Shown piece by piece: positions 33,373 through 42,593 of a stretch of 64,000 nucleotides of DNA. Where the stretch lies: NCBI RefSeq assembly GCF_009469605.1, contig NZ_SSXU01000001.1:186001-250000 (forward strand), in the 5' to 3' direction. Origin of the DNA: Zoogloea sp. 1C4. Lineage in GTDB: Bacteria > Pseudomonadota > Gammaproteobacteria > Burkholderiales > Rhodocyclaceae. The first letter of the stretch is position 1; each line of letters starts with the position of its first letter. A program made the translations under genes and the position numbers. The notes under the pieces are model-generated. The model was not told the DNA's origin and made no database searches. It saw nothing but the letters and a program-made list of their open reading frames with translations.

Positions 33373-35891
33373 CCAAGGCCCCCGCCGCGCGGCTCCTCGT
33401 CCCGGCCAACCGCAACCCCTCGCGGGAACACCTGTTTGCGGGCGAGCCCTACTTCCTGCGGCCCACCGGCGCGCTGCCCGTCGACGCCCGCCCGCGCATC
33501 CTCTCCTTCGAGAGCGATGCCTTCATGGACGACTTCCTGGCCATCGCCGCCGGCAAGCGCCCCGCACCGCCCAAGCTCCTCCCGTGGCGCGACTGGGCCG
33601 AGCCGCCCGCCGGGCTGGTGGATGTCGCCGGCGCGCCCCGCTACCCAACCACCGCCACCGGCATCGTGCGCCGCCCGCCCGACGCCGCCGACATCGAAGC
33701 CAGCACCGGCCCGGCGATGGACGGCGACGGCATCCCCCACGGCCTCGTGGCTGGCGAGAAAGCCACCACCCCGGCCTGGCTGCGCAAGCTCTACCTGCCC
33801 ACCCACGAGCGCTTCAACCTCATCAGCTTCGACACCCACTGCGGCGCCGCCGGCTTGCCGCGGCTGGCCCGCAGCCGAGTGAAGGGCAGCGGCGCGGTGA
33901 TCCGCCGGCTGGTGCCGGATGCGACCGCTGAGCGCTGGGAAGACTGGGTCGCCGTCGATGAAAAGCACGGCGCCTGGCTGCCGCTGCTGCCCGCCACCCT
34001 CCACACCGGCACGCCGGTCGACCCGGCCGCCATCACCCCGCCCGCCGGGCTGGAGGCGCGGCTGCGCACCCTGTTCGGCCTCGGCGCCGCCGACCCGCTG
34101 CCGCCCATCGCCCTCGCCAGCCAGCCCCTCCTGCTGGTGCCGCCCGACGCCGGCCACGCCGCCGAGCACTGCACCCTCTACGGCTACCTGCCGGTGTTCA
34201 GCGCCGCGCGGGAGATCCCCGCCGAACAGCTCAGCGGCAGCACCGCCGCCGAGATCGCCGCGGCCCTCGCCCAGCAGAGCGGCAACCGCCTCGCCGCGCT
34301 GTTCCAGAGCGCCGCCGACCTGCGCGACGCGGCCCGCCCGCAGCTGCGCAACCTGCTGGACGCCACGGTACTACCGTCGCGCCCCGGCGCCGCCGCAACC
34401 GCCACGGCCGAAACCTTCGCTGTCGGGCTCGCCGCCAGCGCACCGCCCGGTCTGGCGGCCGGACTGGTGAATGACGTGGTCGCCGGCAGCATCGACCTCG
34501 CCCTCTCCGAAGCCCTCGCCCGCCTGTGGCAGACGGTCACCGCCGCCACCACCGACGACGCCGACATCGCCGGCAACGTGAAGGGCGCCGACACCCTGTG
34601 GGCCGACAGCCACGCGGCCTCGGCCGCCACCGAGCCCGGCCTCTTCGACAGCCTGCCCGACTTCAGCCCCATCGCCGGCAACCAGACCGCCCAGTGGCTC
34701 GCCGCCAGCGGCCCCGCCGGCGCCTGGGACACCCTGCTGCGCCTGCGCCTGCACCAGCTGATGGACGCCTGGCTCGCCGGCACCGCCCTGCCGCCACCCG
34801 CTCAGGGCAGCTCCAGCCTCTTCAATCCCGGCCACCTGGCCCTGGTGGTGGTGATGGCCCTGCTGCGCCTGCGCGGCTGCCGGCTCGCCATCGCCGCCAG
34901 CATCAATCAGACCCTCTACGGCGACCGCAAGGCCACCGAGCTCAAGGCCTTCGCCGCCGACGGCAAACGCGCGCTGGGCCTGCCGGCGCTGGCCGAGCAG
35001 ATCGAGGCCGTGCTGGCGATGGAAGCCGCCCGGGGCGACGTGACCGCCACCCCGCCGTGGCCGCCGGTGACGCTGCCGGCCCAGTGGATCCGCGACGTGC
35101 ACGGCTACGGACAGGCCATCGCCAAAATCTACGGCCGCTTCGACGACGGCCTCGCCACCGCCGGCAACGGCGCGCTGGATCAGCTCAAGGCCCGCGCGGC
35201 CGACATCGAGACCACCCTCGACACCGCCCTCGGCGGCCTCAAGCCCGGTCTCGGCATCGGCGCCGCCCGCCTCAGCTTCACCGAGCAGCCCCTGTGCGGC
35301 CTGCTGGTGCTGCCGGGCATCCGCATCGACAACGCCGCGCTCAACGCCTTCCGCACCGCCGCCGGCGCCCGCTACACCGCCGCCCCCGAACGCGCCGCCC
35401 TGCCCGAAGCCCGCACCGCCGACGCCCAGCCGCGGCTGCGCTTCGACGCCGAGCACCTCTACGCCGCCTGGTGCTGGGTGCGCGTCGCCGGACGCACCCC
35501 CTGCGAGCCCGAACGCATCGTGTGGACGCAACGCAGCGAGCCCTTCTCCATCGCCGACCCCACCGACCTCCTCGGCGCCCGCCCGGCCAGCATCCAGATG
35601 CCCGACATCCCCAAGCTGCTGCGCGACATCCCGCGCATCGCCCGGGCCCGGGCCAAGCCCTTCGCCGGCATGGCCTCGCCGCCGGGCTCCGGGGTCGTCA
35701 CCGGCGCCGACATGGCCGACACCCGCCGCGATTTCGGCATCGGCATGATCTGCAACTTCGGCATCCCCATCCTGACGATCTGCGCGCTGATCCTCTTCAA
35801 GATCATCTTCACCATCCTCATCGCGCTGCCCTCGTTCAGCTGGATGCTGTTCCTCAAGTTCTGCCTGCCATTTCCCAAGAGGGGACCATGA
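33366..35891 (+). CDS. Large eCIS-cluster protein of unknown function with hydrophobic C-terminus
   Basis: 841 aa from the ATG at 33366. The first 780 or so residues are soluble, Ala/Pro-rich and partly helical (many stretches like LADRLRQ/AAEIAAALAQQ types), without a recognised catalytic motif. The last 50 residues contain two strongly hydrophobic segments (IPILTICALILFKIIFTILI and FSWMLFLKFCLPF) ending in KRGP, which look like a membrane hairpin. Similar hydrophobic endings occur in unnamed eCIS proteins, from memory. It sits between spike and gp25 genes. It may anchor or assemble baseplates at the membrane. Confidence 0.6.
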   Translation: MVAKAPAARLLVPANRNPSREHLFAGEPYFLRPTGALPVDARPRILSFESDAFMDDFLAIAAGKRPAPPKLLPWRDWAEPPAGLVDVAGAPRYPTTATGIVRRPPDAADIEASTGPAMDGDGIPHGLVAGEKATTPAWLRKLYLPTHERFNLISFDTHCGAAGLPRLARSRVKGSGAVIRRLVPDATAERWEDWVAVDEKHGAWLPLLPATLHTGTPVDPAAITPPAGLEARLRTLFGLGAADPLPPIALASQPLLLVPPDAGHAAEHCTLYGYLPVFSAAREIPAEQLSGSTAAEIAAALAQQSGNRLAALFQSAADLRDAARPQLRNLLDATVLPSRPGAAATATAETFAVGLAASAPPGLAAGLVNDVVAGSIDLALSEALARLWQTVTAATTDDADIAGNVKGADTLWADSHAASAATEPGLFDSLPDFSPIAGNQTAQWLAASGPAGAWDTLLRLRLHQLMDAWLAGTALPPPAQGSSSLFNPGHLALVVVMALLRLRGCRLAIAASINQTLYGDRKATELKAFAADGKRALGLPALAEQIEAVLAMEAARGDVTATPPWPPVTLPAQWIRDVHGYGQAIAKIYGRFDDGLATAGNGALDQLKARAADIETTLDTALGGLKPGLGIGAARLSFTEQPLCGLLVLPGIRIDNAALNAFRTAAGARYTAAPERAALPEARTADAQPRLRFDAEHLYAAWCWVRVAGRTPCEPERIVWTQRSEPFSIADPTDLLGARPASIQMPDIPKLLRDIPRIARARAKPFAGMASPPGSGVVTGADMADTRRDFGIGMICNFGIPILTICALILFKIIFTILIALPSFSWMLFLKFCLPFPKRGP

Positions 35892-36277
35892 GCATCGACA
35901 AGCTCGGCACCGGCCTTCGTTTCCCGCTCGTCACCGGCGACGGCTTCGGCTGGATCTCCGGCGCCGGCGCGGTGGAGCAATCCATCCGCACCATCCTCCT
36001 CACCGAACCCGGCGAGCGCATCGCCCGCCCCAATTTCGGCGTCGGCCTGCGGCGATACCTCTTTGCGCCCAACAGTCTCGAACTGCGCACCCAGATCCGC
36101 GCCGCCGTCACCGACGCCCTGGCCCGGGATGAAGCGCGCATCCGCGTCGAATCCGTCGCGGTCAACACCGACCCGCGGGAAGCCACCGTGCTCTCCATCG
36201 CCATCCGCTACGAGATCCTCGGCGAACCCGGCGTGCAGAACCTCGTCTTCCCCTTCTACCTGAACGGGGGTAGCTGA
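35888..36277 (+). CDS. Baseplate wedge protein gp25-like (Pvc9)
   Basis: 129 aa from the ATG at 35888. GAVEQSIRTILLTEPGERIARPNFGVGLRRYLF is the gp25/lysozyme-related baseplate signature (EPGER-R--FG). It joins the baseplate wedge and starts sheath assembly. The start overlaps the previous stop (ATGA). A 288-bp gene-free, hairpin-rich gap follows. Confidence 0.94.
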   Translation: MSIDKLGTGLRFPLVTGDGFGWISGAGAVEQSIRTILLTEPGERIARPNFGVGLRRYLFAPNSLELRTQIRAAVTDALARDEARIRVESVAVNTDPREATVLSIAIRYEILGEPGVQNLVFPFYLNGGS

Positions 36278-36314
36278 GATGAAACAACGCCCCCCGACGC
36301 GCCTGCGGCGAGGA

Positions 36315-36338
36315 GGGCCGGCTTTGCACAGCCGGCCC
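36315..36338. repeat. Perfect hairpin 1 of the gp25-gp6 gap
   Basis: Arms GGGCCGGCT and AGCCGGCCC (9 bp) with the 6-nt loop TTGCAC. No T tract follows. Confidence 0.75.
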
Positions 36339-36347
36339 GTTCGGCAG

Positions 36348-36368
36348 GCATGGCGCGGTGCGCCATGC
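36348..36368. repeat. Perfect hairpin 2 of the gp25-gp6 gap
   Basis: Arms GCATGGCGC and GCGCCATGC (9 bp) with the 3-nt loop GGT, 9 bp after hairpin 1. Confidence 0.75.
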
Positions 36369-36390
36369 ATTCCCTGCCTCACCCCCCACT

Positions 36391-36442
36391 GGGCCACGGG
36401 CCGGCCGCTCCGGAGCGGCCGAGCGCGGCCGGCCCGTGGCCC
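36391..36442. repeat. Large hairpin 3 with a nested alternative palindrome
   Basis: Perfect 18-bp arms at 36391-36408 and 36425-36442, entirely G/C except for single A:T pairs. The loop and inner arm contain a second, mutually exclusive perfect 18-bp palindrome at 36403-36420. The two forms could switch. No T tract is present. Confidence 0.8.
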
Positions 36443-36565
36443 GTTTCATGCACCGAGGGTGGCGCGCCGCGCAATGGAGAACTGACATGAAACAGCCCAA
36501 CACTCGCGGCCTTTGTGCGCTCAGCGGCGCACCTCGCCGCCTCTCCACTCCAGGGAGGTGCTGAA

Positions 36566-38866
36566 ATGGCCATCCTTCCTCCCCGCCTGGACGACCGCGC
36601 CTTCGACGATCTGCGCGCCGAACTGGTCCGCCGCATCCCGACCCACGCGCCGGAATGGACCGACCACAACGCCTCCGATCCCGGCATCGCGCTCATCGAG
36701 CTCTTCGCCGCCCTCGGCGACAACGTGCTCTACCGGCTCAACCGGGTGCCCGAAGCGGCGCGGCTGGAATTCCTGCGCCTGCTGGCGATTCCGCCCAAGC
36801 CCGCCCGCGCCGCCCAGGCCATGGTGAGGCTCGAGGCCCGCCGGAGTCCGGCCCCCGTGCCGGTGGATTTCGCCGTCGGCAGCCCGACCCTCGAATTCAC
36901 CGCCGGCGACATCCACTTCCAGGCCCTCGACGAGATCACCGTGCTGCCCCTGGAGCTTTCCGCCTGGATCAAGCAGCCGTATTCGGGCCCGATCCTCGCC
37001 GGTGGCATCGAGAACGTCAGCACCCTGCTCGTCGACCACCTGGGCAGCGCGCCGTCCCTCGCCCAGTACCGGCCCTTCCCCCTCGAAGCGCCCAAGGGCG
37101 GCCGGCTGCCGGCACCCGTCTCGTCCGGCGCCAGCCTCGACGGGCGCATCTGGCTATGCCTTGCCGCCCCCGAAGCCACCTGGGCCGACGCCCTGAAGGC
37201 CGCCGGCAATGATGCCGCCGCCGCCCGCACCAATCTGCGCCGCGGGCTCTCCGGGCAGGTGCTCAACCTGGGCGCCCGCACCGACGACGCCCTGTGCGGC
37301 AGCACCGACCACCACCGCTGCCCCGACGCCGGCACCGACCCCGAACGCTGGCCCCTGCGCTGGGAGATCTCCACCGGCGGCTTCACCGGCGCCAGCGCCC
37401 AGGTGGACCGGGTGCGCTACCAGCGCCTCGCCGTGGTGGCCGACACCACCGACAACCTGGGCCGTCGCGGCACGATCCGCCTGCGCCTGCCCGACGCCAA
37501 GGCCGGCGCCGAGCCTTTCGGCGACTGGACCGCCGCCAGCTTCACCCCGGCCGACCCCGATCTGCTGGGCATCGGCGAGCTCCCCCCGCGCATCGACAAC
37601 GACAAGCTCGCCCAGCGCGTGCTCGGCTGGATCCGCGTCAGCCGCGCCGATGCCACCCACCCGCCCATCCGCCTGCGCTGGATCGACGCCAACGTGGTGC
37701 GCACCGAGCAGGCCGTCACCGCCGCGGCCGAGCTGCTGGGCTATGGCGACGGCCGCACCGGCCAGCGCCACACCCTGTCGCGCACCCCGGTCATCCCGGG
37801 CAGCCAGCAGGTGCAGGTGGCCGGCCCCCTGGGCTGGGAGAACTGGCAGGTCGTGGACAACCTCGCCCTCGCCGGCCCGGACGACCCCTTCTACACGCTC
37901 GACCCTTCCGACGGCAGCATCACCTTCGGCGACGGCATCCACGGCCGCATCCCCCTGCCCGGCGAGGCGATCCGCTGCCTCACCTACAAGTACGGCGGCG
38001 GCGTTCGCGGCAACGTGGGCGCCGAGCGCATCAACCGGGTGTTCCGCGCCGCACCGCCGGCCGCCCTCGCCCTCAAGGCCGCCAACCCGCTGCCCGCCGA
38101 GTTCGGCGCCGACGCCGAGACCCTGCCCGAAGCCAGCGCCCGCATCCCCGAAGTCCTGCGCCACAACGACCGCGCCGTGGCCACCGACGACTTCGCCGCC
38201 CTGGCCCTCGAAACCCCCGCCGTGCAGGTGGGCCGCGCCCATGTGCTGCCCCGCCACAAGCCCCACGAGCGGGTGGACGGCGTGCCCGGCGTGGTCACCC
38301 TGATCGTGCTGCCCGCCTACGACCCCATGCAGCCCGACCAGCCCACGCCGGACAAAGAAATGCTGCGCCGCGTGTGCGCCTGGCTGGAGCCGCGCCTCCT
38401 CGTCACCACCGAGCTCTACGTCACCCCGCCCCAGTACGTGCGCCTGTCGTGCTCGGTGGCCGTCGAGCCCGATGCCGGCGCCGGCGAGGAAACCCTGCGC
38501 CGCCACATCGAGCTCGCCCTGCGCCAGCACCTCGCGCCGCTGCCGCCCTACGGCCCCGACGGCAAGGGCTGGCCCTTCGGCCGCGACGTGCGCGACCGCG
38601 ACATCGAAGCCGCCACCCTGCGCGTGCAAGGCGTGCGGCTGGTGAACGAGGTGCTGGTGGTGGGTGAGGAGATCAGCCGCACTGGCGTGCGCACCGCCGT
38701 CGAAGAAACCGTCACCCTGCTGCCCTGGCAGTTGCCGGTGCTGCTGGAGGTGAAGGTCACCATCGGCGCCGACGCCACCGCCGAAGCCCTGCCGCCGCTG
38801 GATACCGAGGCCGACCCCACGCCGGTCACCAGCATGCCGGTGCCGGTGGGCAAGGAGGAATGCTGA
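36566..38866 (+). CDS. Baseplate J/gp6-like wedge protein (Pvc11)
   Basis: 766 aa from the ATG at 36566. The N-terminal block TDHNASDPGIALIELFAALGDNVLYRLNRVPE is diagnostic of the putative baseplate assembly proteins of eCIS, and FGDGIHGRIPLPGEAIRC is the J-like core. Further C-terminal blocks include ATDDFAALALETPAVQVGRAHVLP. It forms the main wedge of the baseplate. Start chosen for its GGGAGG ribosome site; an upstream in-frame extension would run into the hairpin gap. Confidence 0.93.
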   Translation: MAILPPRLDDRAFDDLRAELVRRIPTHAPEWTDHNASDPGIALIELFAALGDNVLYRLNRVPEAARLEFLRLLAIPPKPARAAQAMVRLEARRSPAPVPVDFAVGSPTLEFTAGDIHFQALDEITVLPLELSAWIKQPYSGPILAGGIENVSTLLVDHLGSAPSLAQYRPFPLEAPKGGRLPAPVSSGASLDGRIWLCLAAPEATWADALKAAGNDAAAARTNLRRGLSGQVLNLGARTDDALCGSTDHHRCPDAGTDPERWPLRWEISTGGFTGASAQVDRVRYQRLAVVADTTDNLGRRGTIRLRLPDAKAGAEPFGDWTAASFTPADPDLLGIGELPPRIDNDKLAQRVLGWIRVSRADATHPPIRLRWIDANVVRTEQAVTAAAELLGYGDGRTGQRHTLSRTPVIPGSQQVQVAGPLGWENWQVVDNLALAGPDDPFYTLDPSDGSITFGDGIHGRIPLPGEAIRCLTYKYGGGVRGNVGAERINRVFRAAPPAALALKAANPLPAEFGADAETLPEASARIPEVLRHNDRAVATDDFAALALETPAVQVGRAHVLPRHKPHERVDGVPGVVTLIVLPAYDPMQPDQPTPDKEMLRRVCAWLEPRLLVTTELYVTPPQYVRLSCSVAVEPDAGAGEETLRRHIELALRQHLAPLPPYGPDGKGWPFGRDVRDRDIEAATLRVQGVRLVNEVLVVGEEISRTGVRTAVEETVTLLPWQLPVLLEVKVTIGADATAEALPPLDTEADPTPVTSMPVPVGKEEC

Positions 38867-38928
38867 TGAACCCCCGCCGCACCGCGCCCTTCGCCGCCCG
38901 GTGCCCGGCATCGGAGACGCTGCCATGA
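38866..38928 (+). CDS. 20-codon mini-ORF linking gp6 and gp7 genes
   Basis: MNPRRTAPFAARCPASETLP. Its ATG overlaps the gp6 stop (TGATG) and its TGA overlaps the gp7 start (ATGA). It could act as a ribosome-relay for coupled translation and need not make a functional peptide. A conserved role is unproven. Confidence 0.3.
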   Translation: MNPRRTAPFAARCPASETLP

Positions 38929-41339
38929 CCGGCCCGCGCTTCGCCCACCTCACCGGCCGCCCCATGTGGGAACGCTGCGACCACGTCGGCACGCGCATCG
39001 AAGGCACGCCCGCCGCGGTGGTGCTCGCCCCCAAGGGTGCCACCATTGACGGCAGCACGCCCCCAAGCCCGGCCGACTACGCCGCCTGGCTCGCCCGCCT
39101 GGGCAGCGCGGTGGTGCTGGCCTGCCCGCCGGACCAATGCACCGACGCCCACGTGGTGCTGGCCGAGCCCGGCAAACCGCTGTCCATCCGCACGCCCGCC
39201 GGCTGGCTGCCCATGCCGATGCCCCGGCCAGCGCCCGCAGCCACGCCAGCGCCGGGGCTGGATTTCACCCCCGTCGCACCGCCGCCCGTGCCCTCCGCGC
39301 CGGACGCCATCGCCCTCGACCCCCTTGGCCGCTGCTGGCTGCTCGACCGCATCGGCCGTCGCCTGCTGTTACTGGCGCCGGATTTCCGCGTGCAGGCGGT
39401 GGTGCCCATCCCCCACGACATCAAGCCCAACGGCTTTGCCTGCAGCGCCTTCGGCCTGGTGGTGAGCGATCTTGCCAGCCCGCGGCTGGTGGCGCAGCCC
39501 TGGGGCGGCAGCTGGCGGGGCTACGCGCCGCCGGATCTTGCCGACCGGCGCATCGTCGCCATCACCGCCGATCCCGCCTGGCCCGAGGCCATCGCCCTCG
39601 TCGAAGGCGGCCCCGAGCGCTGGCAACTGCTGCGCGTCGGCCCCACCGGGGCGGTGCTCCACACCCTGCCCATGGCCACCGCGCCGCTGCAGCTCATCCT
39701 CACCGCCGCAAACCGCCTGCTGGTGGGCGAAGTCTCCCACCGCCCCGGCGATCCGCTGCCTTACCTCTTCCGCGAATACACCCTGGCCGCAGACAGCGTC
39801 GAGGCCGAGCGGGGCTTTGCGGTGCGCAGCTTCGACGGCCGCGCCCTGTGGCTCGAGCGGGACTGCGACGGCACCCGGGTGATGGCCAGCACCGCCGCCG
39901 GCGCCCGCGCCCTCTACGCCCGCGAAGCCGAGCTCGATGGCAGCGGCGTGGTCGAAACCTGGGCACTGGATTCCGGCATTTTCGGCTGCCGCTGGCACCG
40001 GCTGTTCCTCGACCTGTGCCTGCCCGCCGACTGCGCGGTGAGCATCGAGGCCAAGACCGCCGACGACCTGCCGCCCTTCGAGATCCGCCGCGCCGCCCGC
40101 CTGCCCGCCGACCGGGCCGGCGACGTGCGCCCGGCGGCCATCGACGACCCGTGGCCGCCGCTGGGCTCGCGCATCGCTGACGAAACCGAAGGCTGGGTCG
40201 CCCTCGGCGTGGCCGACCGCCGCACCGCCCGGGCGGATGTGGCGCTCTCCGGCAGCGTCGGCGAGCGCCCGTCCGACGACCCGCTGGCCGCCGTCCGCCA
40301 GCCTGCCGCGCCCACACCCGCCGGCATGATCACGCTTGAATACCTGCTCACCCCGCCCGCCGGCCGCTACCTGTGGCTGCGGGTGCGCCTGTCGGGCAGC
40401 CGGCGCCAGGGGCCCAGCCTGTTCGCCCTGCGCGCCACCTTCCCGCGCCCGTCGCTGCTCGATTACCTGCCCGCCTACTGGCGCTCCGACCCCGCCGGCG
40501 CCGACGCCACCGAGCGCGCCCTGGCGCTCTTCGAGGGCTGGATGACCGAGATGGACCAGCGTATCGACGTGCTGCCCCAGCTCCTCGACCCGAACCTCGT
40601 GCCCGCCGAGGCGCTGCCCTGGCTGGGGGATTTCCTCGCCCTCGGCTTCGACGCCCGGGTGCGCGAAGGGGTGCGCCGCGAGCTGCTGCTGAACATCGCC
40701 GAACTGTATCGGGCGCGCGGCACGTTGCCGGGGCTCGGCAAGCTGCTGTCCATCCTCGCCGAGGCGCCGGTGCAGATCATCGAAGGCTTCCGCCTGCGTC
40801 GGCCCACCGCCGCCTTCGTCGGCACCGCACTGGTCGGCCCGGCGCTTGAGCTGGGCGGCAGCGAAAGCACCCTCGCCGCCGGCAGCCTCGAAGACTGGGA
40901 GCAGGAGCTCGCCGGCGCCCACGCCGCGCTGATGCTGCGCCGTGCGCTGGAAAACCAGCCCTGCCCGGCCCGCGACCCGGACGACCCGCTGCCCGACGAC
41001 GCCCTCATCGCCTTCTACCGCCGCCACGCCCACCGCTTCACGGTGATCGTGCCCCGGGCCCGCTGCGACACCCTGGCCGCCGTCCTTGACCTGGCCATCG
41101 AACGCAACAAGCCCGCCCACACCCTTCACCGCCTGTGCTGGCTGGACGCCGGCTTCCGGGTCGGCAGCGCCAGCCTCGTCGGCATCTCGCACCTGGGGCC
41201 GGTGGACCGCGCCCAGCCGGCGGTGCTCGGCAGCGCCGTGCTATCCACTTTCACCACCCTCCACCGTGGCCGCCACGCCGAATCCGACGGCCGCTACCCG
41301 TACTTCAAACCCATGAACCCATGGGAGGCATCGCCATGA
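38925..41339 (+). CDS. gp7/tail-protein-I-like baseplate protein with N-terminal propeller-like domain (Pvc12)
   Basis: 804 aa from the ATG at 38925. Residues about 130-340 show repeated beta-blades of NHL/SMP type (IALDPLGRCWLLDRIGRRL, then FRVQAVVPIPHDIKPNGFA). From about residue 510 on, SLLDYLPAYWRSD, LDPNLVPAEALPWLGDFLAL and ARGTLPGLGKLLSILAEAPV form the phage tail protein I (P2 gpI-like) domain found in eCIS gp7. The C-terminus has LERNKPAHT-like helix AIERNKPAHTLHRL. A fusion of a propeller to the wedge domain. The stop overlaps the next start. Confidence 0.85.
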   Translation: MTGPRFAHLTGRPMWERCDHVGTRIEGTPAAVVLAPKGATIDGSTPPSPADYAAWLARLGSAVVLACPPDQCTDAHVVLAEPGKPLSIRTPAGWLPMPMPRPAPAATPAPGLDFTPVAPPPVPSAPDAIALDPLGRCWLLDRIGRRLLLLAPDFRVQAVVPIPHDIKPNGFACSAFGLVVSDLASPRLVAQPWGGSWRGYAPPDLADRRIVAITADPAWPEAIALVEGGPERWQLLRVGPTGAVLHTLPMATAPLQLILTAANRLLVGEVSHRPGDPLPYLFREYTLAADSVEAERGFAVRSFDGRALWLERDCDGTRVMASTAAGARALYAREAELDGSGVVETWALDSGIFGCRWHRLFLDLCLPADCAVSIEAKTADDLPPFEIRRAARLPADRAGDVRPAAIDDPWPPLGSRIADETEGWVALGVADRRTARADVALSGSVGERPSDDPLAAVRQPAAPTPAGMITLEYLLTPPAGRYLWLRVRLSGSRRQGPSLFALRATFPRPSLLDYLPAYWRSDPAGADATERALALFEGWMTEMDQRIDVLPQLLDPNLVPAEALPWLGDFLALGFDARVREGVRRELLLNIAELYRARGTLPGLGKLLSILAEAPVQIIEGFRLRRPTAAFVGTALVGPALELGGSESTLAAGSLEDWEQELAGAHAALMLRRALENQPCPARDPDDPLPDDALIAFYRRHAHRFTVIVPRARCDTLAAVLDLAIERNKPAHTLHRLCWLDAGFRVGSASLVGISHLGPVDRAQPAVLGSAVLSTFTTLHRGRHAESDGRYPYFKPMNPWEASP

Positions 41340-42580
41340 GCACCCCCACCGCCGCCAACGTCTTCGCCCCCCTCGACGACCTCGACCCGGCCACGCCGGG
41401 CGATCCCTTCGTCCGTCTGCGCTACAGCTACGGGCAGCTCCTCGGGGCCGAGGATTTCACCACCGAGCAGCGCTACTTCCTGCTCCGCAGCCGCCTGCAC
41501 AACGCCGCCCTGCATGGCTTTGGCACAGTCTGGGGGCTGAAGGTGGGCAGCCAGGAGAGCGAGACCTCGCTCACCCTCACCTGCGAGACCGGGCTCGCCA
41601 TCGACCCCCTGGGCCGCGAGGTGTACGTGCCCCAGAAGGTCTGCCTCGACATCACCGGCCTTGCCGCGTCGCCCTTCTGGGGCGAGCTCTCCGCTCCGCC
41701 GGTCGACCCGGCAGCACCCGCCTCCGACGCCATCGACACCCGCCGCCGGGTGTACGTGGTGCTGCGCTACCGGGCCTGCCTCACCGAGCAGGTGCCCGCC
41801 ATCACCCAGCCCTGCTCCGGCGCCGATGCTGGCCTGTCGCCCTCCCGCGTGCAGGACGGCTACCGTCTGTGCCTCGAAGCCAAGGCCCCGGATCTCACCG
41901 GCCTGCCGATCCGCGACATCACCACCCGCGCCAATCCGGCGGGTGACCTCCGCACCCGCATCCTCGACCAGCTCATCGACCCGGACGTACCGCCCCCCGC
42001 CCGCCTGTGGAGCGGCGCCGACGACGCGCCCCTGCTCCTCGCCGTGCTCGACCTCGAACCCGTGGGCAACCCGGCCGAGCGGGTCAAGCTCGGCGGCGCC
42101 ATCGACAACAGCGTGCGCGCCCTGCTGCCGGCGGTGCAGATGGTGGCCGACCTCGCCCTGGGCATCCACCTCGAAGCCGCCGGCGGCACGCCGCGCTTCC
42201 AGGCCGCCGGCCTCAGCGCCCACCCGGGCGACGGTGCCGATCTCGGCCACATGCTGATCGACGTGGGCACCACCCGCCCCATCCTCGCCGCCAGCATCGC
42301 CGAACCTTCGGTGCGCGTGCTGCGCTTCGACGAGCCCTCCAAGGCCTGGGTGAGCCTGCCCATCCTCGTCCAGACGCCCACGGCCACCGGTCTGTCCCTC
42401 ACCGTCGATGGCGGCGAGTGGGCCGCCGGCACGATCTATCAGGTCTGCCTGGCGGGCACCGGCCCGAACGCCCTCCTCGACATCGATGGCAAACCCCTGG
42501 CGGGCGCCGTTGGCGAAGTGGTGCCCCCGGGCACCGGGCGCGACGCCAGCCTGTTTGCCACCCACCCCACCACCGCCTGA
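41336..42580 (+). CDS. eCIS-cluster protein with N-terminal GQLLGAEDF motif
   Basis: 414 aa from the ATG at 41336. Residues 24-70 (FVRLRYSYGQLLGAEDFTTEQRYF, then RLHNAALHGFGTVWGLKV) form a motif that recurs in unnamed proteins of many eCIS clusters. The remainder is beta-rich, with a C-terminal segment that reads like an Ig-like domain (PSVRVLRFDEPSKAW). No enzyme motif. It lies after gp7 and before a paralog-like larger gene. Probably a structural part or fibre of the particle. Confidence 0.6.
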   Translation: MSTPTAANVFAPLDDLDPATPGDPFVRLRYSYGQLLGAEDFTTEQRYFLLRSRLHNAALHGFGTVWGLKVGSQESETSLTLTCETGLAIDPLGREVYVPQKVCLDITGLAASPFWGELSAPPVDPAAPASDAIDTRRRVYVVLRYRACLTEQVPAITQPCSGADAGLSPSRVQDGYRLCLEAKAPDLTGLPIRDITTRANPAGDLRTRILDQLIDPDVPPPARLWSGADDAPLLLAVLDLEPVGNPAERVKLGGAIDNSVRALLPAVQMVADLALGIHLEAAGGTPRFQAAGLSAHPGDGADLGHMLIDVGTTRPILAASIAEPSVRVLRFDEPSKAWVSLPILVQTPTATGLSLTVDGGEWAAGTIYQVCLAGTGPNALLDIDGKPLAGAVGEVVPPGTGRDASLFATHPTTA

Positions 42581-42593
42581 GCCGGAGGCCGAG

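Larger units (their letters stand above)
36278..36565 (+). repeat. Hairpin-rich gap between gp25 and gp6 genes
   Basis: No convincing gene; a 68-codon open frame starting at 36279 is Arg/Pro-rich and follows the palindromes. Three perfect hairpins are arrayed: 36315-36338 (9-bp arms), 36348-36368 (9-bp arms) and 36391-36442 (18-bp arms). The segment is framed by near-identical 13-mers CTGAgATGAAACA (36274-36286) and CTGAcATGAAACA (36482-36494), 208 bp apart. This looks like an inserted palindromic repeat element. The ribosome site for gp6 (GGGAGG) is at its end. Confidence 0.7.

Noticed and set aside
36279-36485. A 68-codon frame starting ATGAAACAACGC after gp25
   Set aside because: Its sequence is dictated by the palindromic repeats (Arg/Pro-rich) and there is no domain; the repeat-element reading explains it better.
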